Translations under genes and position numbers: made by a program
Source of the DNA: Acidobacteriota bacterium
GTDB taxonomy: Bacteria; Acidobacteriota; Terriglobia; Bryobacterales; Bryobacteraceae
Assembly (NCBI GenBank): GCA_025350695.1
Contig: JANXXI010000121.1
Span: forward strand, 1-40,037
Reading direction: 5' to 3'
DNA: 40,037 nucleotides
Shown here: positions 17,375 to 24,626 of the stretch, in pieces
Layout of the letters: every line of letters starts with the position of its first letter
How positions within the stretch are numbered: the stretch's first letter is position 1
The notes under the pieces: generated by a model
What the model was told of the DNA's origin: nothing
Databases searched by the model: none
The model's input: only the letters and a program-made list of their open reading frames with translations

Positions 17375-17389
17375 CATTACTTCATGAGG

Positions 17390-18190
17390 CTAGAATATTG
17401 CTGCGAACAATTCCTCGCGGTCCGCAAAATGAGGCACGATCCAATCGGCCCCGACGCCTGCCAAACGATTGCGCTTCCACATATCGACCTTGGCGCATTC
17501 CGGTTCGTCGCTCGCCACGCCGACGGCCAAGCCGCCTACGTTCTTCACGTTTTCAATTTCCACATAACCATCGCCGAAGCCCAGGAATTGCTGTCCGCCG
17601 AACTCGGCTGAAGAGATGATGCGTTGAATGAGAATAGCTTTAGAGAAGGCCTTGTAGTCATCCAGGGCGCCGTAAACACCACCGTCGAAATACTTGTCCA
17701 CTTGCAGAATCCGCGCCTCGTTCTTGACATAGGCGTCGTCGGTTCCGCTGGCCAGATATAACTTCATTCCGCGTTCTTTCAGGCCTTCCAGCAACTGGAA
17801 CGAGCCGGGTACAAGCCATTTCTCGGGCGGCGTATGGCCTTTTTCAAGATCGTCAATACGGCCCTTGATGCGCTCCCACAAGCGGTCCAAATACATTTTC
17901 TTATAGACCAACGGGTCTTCAGGCTTGCCGCCGCGAGCGGTGATATTATCGGCCAACTCAATCATCTGGTACATGGTCTGCTTGCCCGTCAAGCGGCCAA
18001 CGAATTCCTTGACTATCTCTGTCAACTGAGCTTCGGATTCGCCGCTTTTTGTTTCAGCAATTAATTCGACCATCATGGGAACCATTTCTTCCACCCAGCC
18101 GGAGCGGATGGTAGAAAGTGTGCCATCGAAGTCAAACAGAGCCACACGGGCGTCTTTCGCGGATGCCCCGGGGCGGAGGTGTTCAATCAT
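17390..18190 (-). CDS. HAD-superfamily phosphatase
   Basis: The 266-residue protein has HAD motif I as LFDFDGTLST with D20 and D22, motif II as YLASGTDDAYVKN near residue 150, and motif IV as FLGFGDGYVEIENVK, giving the acidic metal site. A helical cap of about 120 residues lies between motifs I and II, the position used for substrate choice. The arrangement is that of phosphoglycolate phosphatase-type or sugar-phosphate phosphatases. It is the first gene of the minus-strand operon with a deoxyhypusine-synthase-like protein, a PfkB kinase and a ROK kinase. Only a weak AAAGA precedes ATG 18190. Its position suggests it makes or removes a sugar phosphate used by its neighbours. Confidence 0.85.
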   Translation of the reverse strand: MIEHLRPGASAKDARVALFDFDGTLSTIRSGWVEEMVPMMVELIAETKSGESEAQLTEIVKEFVGRLTGKQTMYQMIELADNITARGGKPEDPLVYKKMYLDRLWERIKGRIDDLEKGHTPPEKWLVPGSFQLLEGLKERGMKLYLASGTDDAYVKNEARILQVDKYFDGGVYGALDDYKAFSKAILIQRIISSAEFGGQQFLGFGDGYVEIENVKNVGGLAVGVASDEPECAKVDMWKRNRLAGVGADWIVPHFADREELFAAIF

Positions 18191-18284
18191 TCTTTATATT
18201 TTCGCATGGTGCAGACACAGTTCTCCCGCCTCCCCTGCCTTTTTCGATTTCAAAGGACAAACGCGGGCTGCTTTACGCTTCGAC

Positions 18285-18300
18285 CTTCACGTTCGTGAAG
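18285..18300. promoter_or_regulatory. Perfect 16-bp palindrome upstream of the HAD operon
   Basis: CTTCACG-TT-CGTGAAG is a perfect inverted repeat with a 2-base centre, 95 bases upstream of the HAD start codon. Its size suits a dimeric repressor's operator; no regulator gene lies nearby, so this is only a candidate. Confidence 0.35.
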
Positions 18301-18343
18301 AAGTGATTCAGGCGTGACCCCCCCGGGACTTAAGTGGAGCCGT

Positions 18344-18366
18344 CTGCTGTGAAGGGTTCACAGCAG
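18344..18366. other. Perfect 10-bp hairpin over the hicA stop codon
   Basis: CTGCTGTGAA and TTCACAGCAG flank a 3-base GGG centre. On the minus strand it forms at the end of the hicA remnant. No run of T follows, so an intrinsic terminator is not well supported; a protective 3' stem is possible. Confidence 0.5.
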
Positions 18367-18578
18367 GTCCTGAAGTTGCTGTGCGTTGATGCCACAATCC
18401 TTCAAAATCTTTCGCAGTAGTCCGAGTCCCAAGGTGCGAGTTCGGAGTGGGATTGACGGTGGCCCGACCGTCCGGGTGTCGCAGAAACTGATGGCTGCCT
18501 CGCGTACGGATGGCAAGGAAGCCAACTCGTTCTATTGCCGGTGCGAGTTCCCTCCCTTGGACGGGGGAGCGTGCTCAT
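18358..18578 (-). pseudogene. hicA: hicA toxin gene with two frameshifts
   Basis: The HicA mRNA-interferase sequence is recognisable but split over three frames. It begins MSTLP at ATG 18578, overlapping the hicB stop as ATGA. A run of five C follows; dropping one C would restore MSTLPVQGRELAPAIERVGF and then LAIRTRGSHQFLRHPDGRATV, with the GSH histidine of the active site intact. One extra A just after that (near 18450) shifts the frame again; removing it restores IPLRTRTLGLGLLRKILKD and CGINAQQLQDLL before the TGA at 18358-18360. Family members are about 60-80 residues, matching the repaired length. As given, the product would be unrelated after residue 5, so the toxin is predicted dead unless the bases are sequencing errors. 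Confidence 0.8.
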
Positions 18579-18790
18579 GCCGCTATGGTGACCCGTTGAA
18601 TGCCGACAAACTCCAAGTTGCCGGCCTCGTTGCCTTCCACTTCTAGGCAAAGTTCAATGGCTTCACGGATTTCCACCATGAGCTCATCGAGTGAGGTGGC
18701 GTCGGTGTGGCACCCCGGCAATTGGGGAACCGAGGCGATATACACACCTTCTTCGTCCTTCTCGATTACGACATCAAACTGGCGCGGCAT
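18575..18790 (-). CDS. hicB: HicB-like antitoxin
   Basis: The 71-residue protein MPRQFDVVIEKDEEGVYIAS... carries the HicB partial RNase-H-like fold: an F-x-V-x-I-E-K-D-E-EG start, VPQLPGCHTDATSLDEL, and EIREAIELCLEV. These positions are typical of HicB antitoxins that bind and neutralise HicA. No C-terminal DNA-binding domain is present, so autoregulation would need the short form seen in some relatives. Gene order is hicB first, with its stop overlapping the start of hicA by 4 bases. The frame is intact although the toxin frame is not. Confidence 0.85.
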   Translation of the reverse strand: MPRQFDVVIEKDEEGVYIASVPQLPGCHTDATSLDELMVEIREAIELCLEVEGNEAGNLEFVGIQRVTIAA

Positions 18791-19021
18791 GACTCCTATT
18801 CTACGCTACAGGAACATTTTCGATCTGCCAAGTCATGCAGGGCGCCAAGGCGTGATAACAGCAAAAGCGGCCCGCGTTCGCTCGGAAGCGCGGTGGATGT
18901 CGGCGCGGATCATTTGCCATGATGGGCCAAGTTTGGCGCCGGGTGACAATGCTGGGGGCATGCGATCTGTTTAGCTTATCGCAGTGAGCCGCACTTGACG
19001 AAACAGCCTTATTTAGAGAAC

Positions 19022-19762
19022 ATGAACATTCACCAAGGTCCCCACCATTTGAGCAACAAGCCCAGCATCAGCGTGTTCTTTCCAGCCTTCAACGATGAAC
19101 CCACCATCGGCCATCTGGTGGAGACCGCGTTCGAGGTTCTCGCCGCGCGTGCCGACGACTATGAAGTGATCGTAGTGAACGACGGCAGTTCCGATACCAC
19201 CGCCGAAGTACTTGCCTCACTTGCCAAGCAATATTCGCCTCGAATGAAGATAGTGACACATGAAGTCAACCGGGGTTATGGCGGAGCGTTACGCAGCGGC
19301 TTTGATACCGCATCGAAGGAACTGGTCTTCTATACCGACGGCGACGGGCAGTACGATGTAGCCGAATTGCACAAGCTGCTGGACTTGATGATGCCCGGCA
19401 CGGGCTTGGTGAATGGCTACAAGTTGGAACGCAACGATCCCCAGCACCGCATCATCATCGGCAGCATTTATAATGCATTTGCCCGCACGCTGTTTCGCAT
19501 TAAGATCCGCGATGTGGATTGCGACTTTCGCTTGGTTCGGCGGGCGTTGCTTGAAAAGTTCAAGTTGACGTCCACCAGCGGAACTATTTGCGTGGAACTG
19601 GTTCGGAAACTCGAGCTGAGCCGATGCAAAGTGGTTGAGGTTGGCGTTCATCATTATGCGCGCATGCACGGCCGAAGCCAGTTCTTCCGCCTTCAGTCGC
19701 TGCTAAAAACGCTGGGACAACTCATCCGGCTGTATGTGCAATTGGTCATACTGAGAAAATAA
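19022..19762 (+). CDS. GT2 glycosyltransferase, dolichol-phosphate-mannose-synthase-like
   Basis: From ATG 19022 the protein is 246 residues; a TTG at 18995 would add 9. The GT-A fold shows as ISVFFPAFNDEPTIG, then EVIVVNDGSSDTTAEVL, then NRGYGGALRSGFDTA and the metal-binding segment YTDGDGQYDV. DVDCDFRLVRRALLE matches the polyprenyl-phosphate hexosyltransferase branch. There is no C-terminal membrane pair, so it is probably peripheral and transfers a sugar to polyprenyl phosphate or to a surface glycan. The next gene, an aminotransferase for amino sugars, begins 2 bases after the stop, so the two form an operon for cell-surface sugars. Confidence 0.85.
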   Translation: MNIHQGPHHLSNKPSISVFFPAFNDEPTIGHLVETAFEVLAARADDYEVIVVNDGSSDTTAEVLASLAKQYSPRMKIVTHEVNRGYGGALRSGFDTASKELVFYTDGDGQYDVAELHKLLDLMMPGTGLVNGYKLERNDPQHRIIIGSIYNAFARTLFRIKIRDVDCDFRLVRRALLEKFKLTSTSGTICVELVRKLELSRCKVVEVGVHHYARMHGRSQFFRLQSLLKTLGQLIRLYVQLVILRK

Positions 19763-19764
19763 CC

Positions 19765-20862
19765 ATGCGCATTCCGATGGTGAACCTTCGATGGACACTT
19801 GACCAGACCCAAAAGGCCTGGCGCGAAAATCTAGAGCGGATGCATGAGAGGTCGCACTACATTCTTGGGCCGGAAGTTGCTGCATTCGAGCCCGAGTTCG
19901 CCGCTGCGCTAGACGCCAAACACGCCGTCGGAGTGTCGAACGGAACTACCGCCATCGAACTGTGCCTGCGCGAAGCGAACGTCAAAGGGGAGGTAATCAC
20001 CAGCGCCCTAACAGCTCCGTTCACCGGAGTGGCGATTCAGGCGGCAGGCGCGACTCCCATATTCGCCGACGTTGATCCCGAAACGCTTTTGATCGATCCA
20101 AAAAGCGCTGAGAAAAGGATCGGAAAGCGAACCGCCGCGCTCTTGCCCGTGCATCTTCATGGGCAGCCGTGTGACCTGAATCATTGGCGCATCCTGGCGC
20201 GTGCAGCGGCTGTGCCGCTAGTGCAGGACGCGTGCCAAGCCCACGGAGCCACTTGGAAGGGAAAGCCATTTTCCTCGTACTCGCCCTACGTTGCCTATAG
20301 TTTTTATCCAACCAAAAATCTTGGATGCCTGGGTGATGGCGGGGCTGTTGTCACCAGCAGTCCTCGCATCGATCAGCGTTTAAGACAGCTTCGCGATGGC
20401 GGCCGCAAGAACGGCGAACAAGTAGCCCGCATCACGGGCATCAACGCGCGGTTGGATGAAATGCAGGCCTGCTATCTCCGCGCCTTCCTGCCACAGTTGC
20501 GCGCTTGGAATGAGCAACGGGCCAAGCTGGCGGCGCTCTACGATGAGGCGTTCGCCAATTGCGGCGCGGTTCGCCCCGTACGCAGACTTACAGGCGGCGT
20601 TGTTCATCTCTACGTAATTCGCGTACGCAAGCGCGATCCGTTGCGGCAACATTTGGCCGGTCTTGGAATTGCGACCGCCATTCACTATGCCGTGCCGTTG
20701 CATCTGCATCCGGCCTTCGCATCGGCAAAGCAAAAGCGTGGAGACTTACTCAACGCCGAACGCGCCGCGAGGGAAATTGTTTCGTTGCCCCTTTGGCCGG
20801 GCATGACGGAAGCTGCGATCGGAGAAGTCTCACAGGCTGTCAAGAAATTCGTTGGGGATTGA
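19765..20862 (+). CDS. DegT/DnrJ/EryC1/StrS family sugar aminotransferase
   Basis: The 365-residue protein has the pyridoxal-phosphate fold of nucleotide-sugar aminotransferases. HYILGPEVAAFEPEFAA and AVGVSNGTTAIELCL come first, then PVHLHGQPCD and VQDACQAHGATWKG, and K184 in YSFYPTKNLGCLGDGG is the Schiff-base lysine. It would transaminate a keto-sugar nucleotide to an amino sugar for a surface polysaccharide. It is translated with the glycosyltransferase just upstream, and a shikimate-pathway gene follows 29 bases on. Confidence 0.88.
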   Translation: MRIPMVNLRWTLDQTQKAWRENLERMHERSHYILGPEVAAFEPEFAAALDAKHAVGVSNGTTAIELCLREANVKGEVITSALTAPFTGVAIQAAGATPIFADVDPETLLIDPKSAEKRIGKRTAALLPVHLHGQPCDLNHWRILARAAAVPLVQDACQAHGATWKGKPFSSYSPYVAYSFYPTKNLGCLGDGGAVVTSSPRIDQRLRQLRDGGRKNGEQVARITGINARLDEMQACYLRAFLPQLRAWNEQRAKLAALYDEAFANCGAVRPVRRLTGGVVHLYVIRVRKRDPLRQHLAGLGIATAIHYAVPLHLHPAFASAKQKRGDLLNAERAAREIVSLPLWPGMTEAAIGEVSQAVKKFVGD

Positions 20863-20891
20863 CGTCGTGTTATTGTAGAAAGTCTTAAACC

Positions 20892-22394
20892 ATGGCTCCT
20901 CGTTCCCCCCTGCCCAAAGTCTGTATCGCTCTCGGGTTCGCTGATCCAGCTCAATTGCTGGCGCATGCGCTGGCTGAGTACGCGTCGGGCGAGCGGTTCC
21001 TTGAATTCCGCTTGGACTATCTGCCTCACCCTGAAGACGGGTTGAAAGTGATCCGGGATTTCATCGCGAAGAACGCCGACTGCAGCGTACTGGCCACTTG
21101 CCGCCGCCATCAGAATCATGGGAAATACAACGGAAGCATCGAAGAGCAGGTCCGCATCTTAGAAGGAGCAGTGGACGCCGGCGCGCGTGCGGTTGACGTG
21201 GAAGTTGAAAGCGCCGAGGCAGCCTACCCGCGTCTGGAAAAACTGCGCACCAGTAGTTGCCTGATCATCAGCTACCACAACTACGATGGCACTCCGGCGA
21301 TGGAGCCAGTGTTGAATCGGTTGATGAAATTTCCCGCGTTCGCCTACAAGCTGGTAACCACGGCGAAGAAACCGAGCGATTGTCAGAAGGTGCTGGCGTT
21401 GGCAAAAGGGCGGCAGCGCGATCCGTTGGTCTTGCTAACCATGGGCGACATGGGGTTTCCCACCCGCGTGCTTTCACCCGCGCTGGGCGCCTTATATACT
21501 TACGCCGCGCCGAACGCAGCTGAAGGCACGGCCGCCGGCCAAGTGAATGCCGCGCAGTTACGTAACTTGTATCGCTTCGATAAATTCACCAAGGCGGCGA
21601 AGATTTACGGTGTGATTGCCAACCCCGTCCGCCATTCAATTTCGCCGGCTGTGCATAACCGCGCATTTCAATCGAAGCGGCTGGATGCTGTTTACCTGCC
21701 TTTCCTGGTTCAGCCGGTTCACTTGAAAGACTTCATGTTGCTGGCCGCTCAGATGCCTGTGGCCGGGTTTTCCGTTACCATTCCGCATAAACAAAAAATC
21801 ATTCGTTATTTGGATTTAGTGGACCCGCTGGCCCGTCGCATTGGCGCGGTGAATACCGTTTGGAAGAAGGCTGGACGCTGGCGTGGGACCAACACTGACG
21901 TAACGGGCGTGACCGGCCCTATGAGCAAGAAGATTCGCCTACCGAAGTCGAAAGTCCTAATCATCGGCAATGGCGGGGCTGCCCGTGGGGCTGCGTTTGC
22001 GTTGGCCGACGCCGGTGCGCAGGTTTCAATCACCGGGCGCAATCCGGATCGAGTGCGTGCACTGGCTAAGATTTGTGGCGCAACGGCGGTGGGTCGGGAT
22101 CAGTTGAAGTCCATGCATTTCGATGCTCTTGTGCATGCGACTCCAATCGGGATGCATCCGCATGTGGAAGATTGCTTTTTCGACGACAAGGTGCCGGCGG
22201 ATCTTGTCATGGACATGGTCTACAACCCGCTGGAGACCGCGCTGATTCATCGTGCGAAGGATCAGGGCAAGGAAGTCATTTTGGGGCTCGACATGTTCCT
22301 TGAGCAGGCGGCGCAGCAGTTTACGATTTGGACCGGCGAAGCAGCGCCTAAGCCAATCATGGAGCGCGCGGCGCGGGAAGCGTTAGGCGTTTGA
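20892..22394 (+). CDS. aroDE: Fused type I 3-dehydroquinate dehydratase / shikimate dehydrogenase
   Basis: The 500-residue protein joins two consecutive shikimate-pathway enzymes. Residues 1-230 are a type I dehydroquinase with FLEFRLDYL, H129 in ISYHNYDGT and Schiff-base K153 in AYKLVTTAKK. Residues 236-500 are AroE: YGVIANPVRHSISPAVHN with the shikimate-binding serines, VTIPHKQ with K300, NTDVTG with D336, and the NADP loop IIGNGGAARGAAFALAD. The order AroD-AroE is the plant-like fusion, also known in some bacteria. All catalytic residues I checked are present. It follows the aminotransferase by 29 bases and may be co-transcribed with it. Confidence 0.92.
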   Translation: MAPRSPLPKVCIALGFADPAQLLAHALAEYASGERFLEFRLDYLPHPEDGLKVIRDFIAKNADCSVLATCRRHQNHGKYNGSIEEQVRILEGAVDAGARAVDVEVESAEAAYPRLEKLRTSSCLIISYHNYDGTPAMEPVLNRLMKFPAFAYKLVTTAKKPSDCQKVLALAKGRQRDPLVLLTMGDMGFPTRVLSPALGALYTYAAPNAAEGTAAGQVNAAQLRNLYRFDKFTKAAKIYGVIANPVRHSISPAVHNRAFQSKRLDAVYLPFLVQPVHLKDFMLLAAQMPVAGFSVTIPHKQKIIRYLDLVDPLARRIGAVNTVWKKAGRWRGTNTDVTGVTGPMSKKIRLPKSKVLIIGNGGAARGAAFALADAGAQVSITGRNPDRVRALAKICGATAVGRDQLKSMHFDALVHATPIGMHPHVEDCFFDDKVPADLVMDMVYNPLETALIHRAKDQGKEVILGLDMFLEQAAQQFTIWTGEAAPKPIMERAAREALGV

Positions 22395-22405
22395 CGCGAC
22401 TCGAA

Positions 22406-22768
22406 TCACGCTTCCAGCATTCCCTTCCACGCCCCTTCATCACTCCCCACCGCCAACCTCGATCCCGGCCCACGCACCAAGGGTAATCGCAACAACTTCG
22501 GCGCCTTTTCTATGCGCGCCAACAGTTCCGCATCCGTCACGCGCAAGTACTTCAGGCCAGCCTCGGCGTACTCCTTGCCTTCGATATCAAGCAACGCAAC
22601 CAAGCCGCCGAACTTATCAAGGAAGCGCTTGAGCTCGCCTGGGGCAAGCGGCTTCTTTTGCAGATCCACGTAATGAATCTGGAAGCGGCGCTCTTTGAAG
22701 AAGCGTTCGGCGGCTCGAGTTGCCGACGAGTTTTTGACACCGAAAATTTGTACGGTTGGTACTGCCAT
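22406..22768 (-). CDS. ArsC/Spx-like thioredoxin-fold protein without the active cysteine
   Basis: The 120-residue protein has the ArsC/Spx layout: TVQIFGVKNSSATRAAERFF, YVDLQKKPLAPGELKRFLDKFG, the LRLPLVR turn (RxPLV) and a terminal helix. At the position where arsenate reductases have CxxS and Spx proteins have CxxC, this protein has N-S-S (residues 13-15), and no cysteine appears anywhere in it. It therefore cannot be an arsenate reductase by the usual chemistry and may be a structural or regulatory relative. It lies 16 bases after the M56 peptidase gene, on the same strand. Confidence 0.78.
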   Translation of the reverse strand: MAVPTVQIFGVKNSSATRAAERFFKERRFQIHYVDLQKKPLAPGELKRFLDKFGGLVALLDIEGKEYAEAGLKYLRVTDAELLARIEKAPKLLRLPLVRGPGSRLAVGSDEGAWKGMLEA

Positions 22769-22784
22769 CCTTTGATTTTAGCGG

Positions 22785-24254
22785 CTACTGCTTCTTGTTC
22801 GGATCTGACAGCATGCGATACGTTCCATCCTTCGAAGGATCGACGAAGCTAACGATGACTTTGTCGCCGAGGCCCTCAATGTGATAGTACAGCCAGTTCT
22901 CTTCAGGAGGCCCGCCGTTGCGTCCCGATGGATGTGATTCCTTTTCGTCAGACGGTCCGTAAATAATGTAGATGCGGCCGCGATCAGTCTTCCAGCCGGC
23001 AATTGATGGCGTCTTGAACCTGTCGTTTGAGTAAGCAATCCGGCGGTAATGTTCTTCCTTGAATTCGTTCTGTTCCGTTCCCGGCGTTGGATCACGGCGC
23101 TTCCAAAATTGCAGGATGAACTTCTCCCGCTCTTCGTTGTTGCGCAACGCAACAAATGTTTCCCGTTCGGGGGGCGAAATGATGTATGCCACATCCTCAT
23201 TCAGCCACATCATATAGGGCCGCGAGTTTTCTTGCGCCGGCGTCGCGGTAGATTGCCAAGCTGCCAGCAAGCCAACTGCAATGATAGTTAGAGGCGCCGC
23301 GGCAAACCGCAGCCGCAACGCCTGTTGCGGATAAAGCAAACGCTGAATTCGTTTCATAAGACCACTTCCTCCTGTCGCCGCCACGGCGGCTGTTACCTGA
23401 TTTTCAAAACCCCAACGTGTTTGTTCCAATGCGGCCAACGCCGATGCATATTCGTGCGCCCCACCGGCTGCAGCCGCGGCGATGTCGTCGCAGCAATGTT
23501 CCCGCTCGGCGCGAATTACGCTTGATATCCACCACACTGCCGGATGATAGTAGAGCAAACCCTCAGCCACCGTCTGCAGCAGATTTACCAGGTAATCCCC
23601 CCGGCGGACGTGCGCCAGTTCATGCAGTAGAATCGCTTCCACTTGGCTAGCCGGCATGGACGTTAGCAGACCCGCCGGCACAAGTATCACCGGGCGCAAA
23701 TAGCCGATCACCGCCGGTGTGTCCGCCAAGCATGTTTCCAATAATGCCACCGTTCTCGCTACACGGAGCCGCACCGCCAGATCGGACACGCGCTTCTGCC
23801 AATCCTCGGGCGCAAGGCACACGCCCAGCTTGCGCATCCGTTGCGCGGCTATCCATCCCAACAAGCCGCGCAGCTGGAAAAGAACTACTCCCGTGATCCA
23901 AATTGGCGCAAGCCACGGCAAGAAATTCTCCGCGCGGAAGGGTGCGGTAGCCAACCCCGATTCGTGAAACTCGATAGACGCCACTTGAAGAACCGCATTC
24001 CGCGCCGCCATTCGCGGTCCCGGCAAGTATTGGTTGAATGTAACTACAAACCCCAATAGCGCCGCCATCAACGCAACACAAGCCAACGCGTACCGAATGC
24101 GCGAGGATCGAATTCCGAACAGCGCAATCACCAATAGCAGCGCCACGGCCGCGCATTGCCACATCGAATGGTACAAAGCCCAGCGGAGGCTGCGGCGCTG
24201 GCGGTATCGGCGAGGCGGGCAACGGCCAACCAAGCGCGCTCCATTCAGCGGCAA
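22785..24254 (-). CDS. BlaR1-type M56 membrane peptidase fused to a GWxTD domain
   Basis: The 489-residue protein has an M56 membrane metallopeptidase in its first two thirds. Membrane helices lie near 30-48, 55-72 and 112-130, the zinc motif HELAH is at 211-215 in a cytoplasmic loop, and EREHCCDDIAA carries the third ligand. A further helix lies near 318-337. The last 140 residues are a GWxTD domain, with FILQFWKRRDPTPGTEQNEF, YRRIAYSNDRF and AGWKTDRGRIYIIYGPSDE, probably outside the membrane. M56 proteins usually sense beta-lactams or signal by cleaving a repressor; no BlaI-type repressor gene lies beside it. The N-terminal 20 residues are arginine-rich and look unlike the family, so the true start may be downstream. 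Confidence 0.83.
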   Translation of the reverse strand: MPLNGARLVGRCPPRRYRQRRSLRWALYHSMWQCAAVALLLVIALFGIRSSRIRYALACVALMAALLGFVVTFNQYLPGPRMAARNAVLQVASIEFHESGLATAPFRAENFLPWLAPIWITGVVLFQLRGLLGWIAAQRMRKLGVCLAPEDWQKRVSDLAVRLRVARTVALLETCLADTPAVIGYLRPVILVPAGLLTSMPASQVEAILLHELAHVRRGDYLVNLLQTVAEGLLYYHPAVWWISSVIRAEREHCCDDIAAAAAGGAHEYASALAALEQTRWGFENQVTAAVAATGGSGLMKRIQRLLYPQQALRLRFAAAPLTIIAVGLLAAWQSTATPAQENSRPYMMWLNEDVAYIISPPERETFVALRNNEEREKFILQFWKRRDPTPGTEQNEFKEEHYRRIAYSNDRFKTPSIAGWKTDRGRIYIIYGPSDEKESHPSGRNGGPPEENWLYYHIEGLGDKVIVSFVDPSKDGTYRMLSDPNKKQ

Positions 24255-24335
24255 TCAGTTATACGGCATGGGTTTGACTAAGTTGATGGGCGCCGTGAAA
24301 TACCCGGCGCAAGACACACAAAGAAGATCATCGGT

Positions 24336-24370
24336 AAGCCGTGTGCGGGAAAACCGCACGCACGGTTTGA
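24336..24370 (+). other. Hairpin resembling a group II intron structural element
   Basis: AAGCCGTGTGCGG, a GAAAA loop and CCGCACGCACGGTTT form a stem with a 2-base bulge, followed by GAAAGGGGG. I recall this GAGCCG...CGGTTC pattern from bacterial group II introns near the maturase gene. No maturase frame or domain V is evident here, so it would be a fragment. It lies between divergent genes. Confidence 0.35.
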
Positions 24371-24425
24371 AAGGGGGATTTTAGAAACGGGCGGCGATGG
24401 GCCATACCGCGCTAAAATCCTACCT

Positions 24426-24626
24426 ATGAGTTCAAAATTCACCCGCAGGCAATGGGCGGCGGTATTTGCCACGCTACCCGTACTGGCTCAATCGCCGCAA
24501 CCCTCCGCGACTGCCTCTGTATCGGACGTCGACGAGGCGCGTGCCCGCATATCCTCCGCGTCCAAAGAACTCACTGCCTTCGCCATTCCGATCGGTACAG
24601 AACCGGCGTTCCAATTCAAAGCATGA
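24426..24626 (+). CDS. Small protein with Tat-like signal, coupled to the amidase
   Basis: The 66-residue product begins MSSKFTRRQWAAVFATLPVLAQ, with a TRRQW twin-arginine-like start, a short hydrophobic stretch and a likely cleavage site after LAQ. A helical section follows, and the ending IPIGTEPAFQFKA resembles a tail I have seen in small acidobacterial proteins encoded just before amidases. Its stop TGA overlaps the amidase ATG by 4 bases (ATGA), so translation is coupled. It may be a partner or chaperone of the amidase. An alternative reading is that it is the former signal region of an exported amidase. Confidence 0.68.
   Translation: MSSKFTRRQWAAVFATLPVLAQSPQPSATASVSDVDEARARISSASKELTAFAIPIGTEPAFQFKA

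Noticed and set aside
17291-17377. N-terminal extension of the deoxyhypusine-like protein
   Set aside because: It is encoded by the dispersed palindrome and lacks similarity to the family; ATG 17290 is preferred.
18402-18650. 82-residue minus-strand open frame across hicB and hicA
   Set aside because: It is the wrong frame of hicB upstream and a frameshifted hicA downstream; not a gene by itself.
24452-24622. N-terminal extension of the amidase frame
   Set aside because: Low-quality, cysteine- and arginine-rich residues in the frame overlapping the microprotein; the ATGA at 24623 is the better start.
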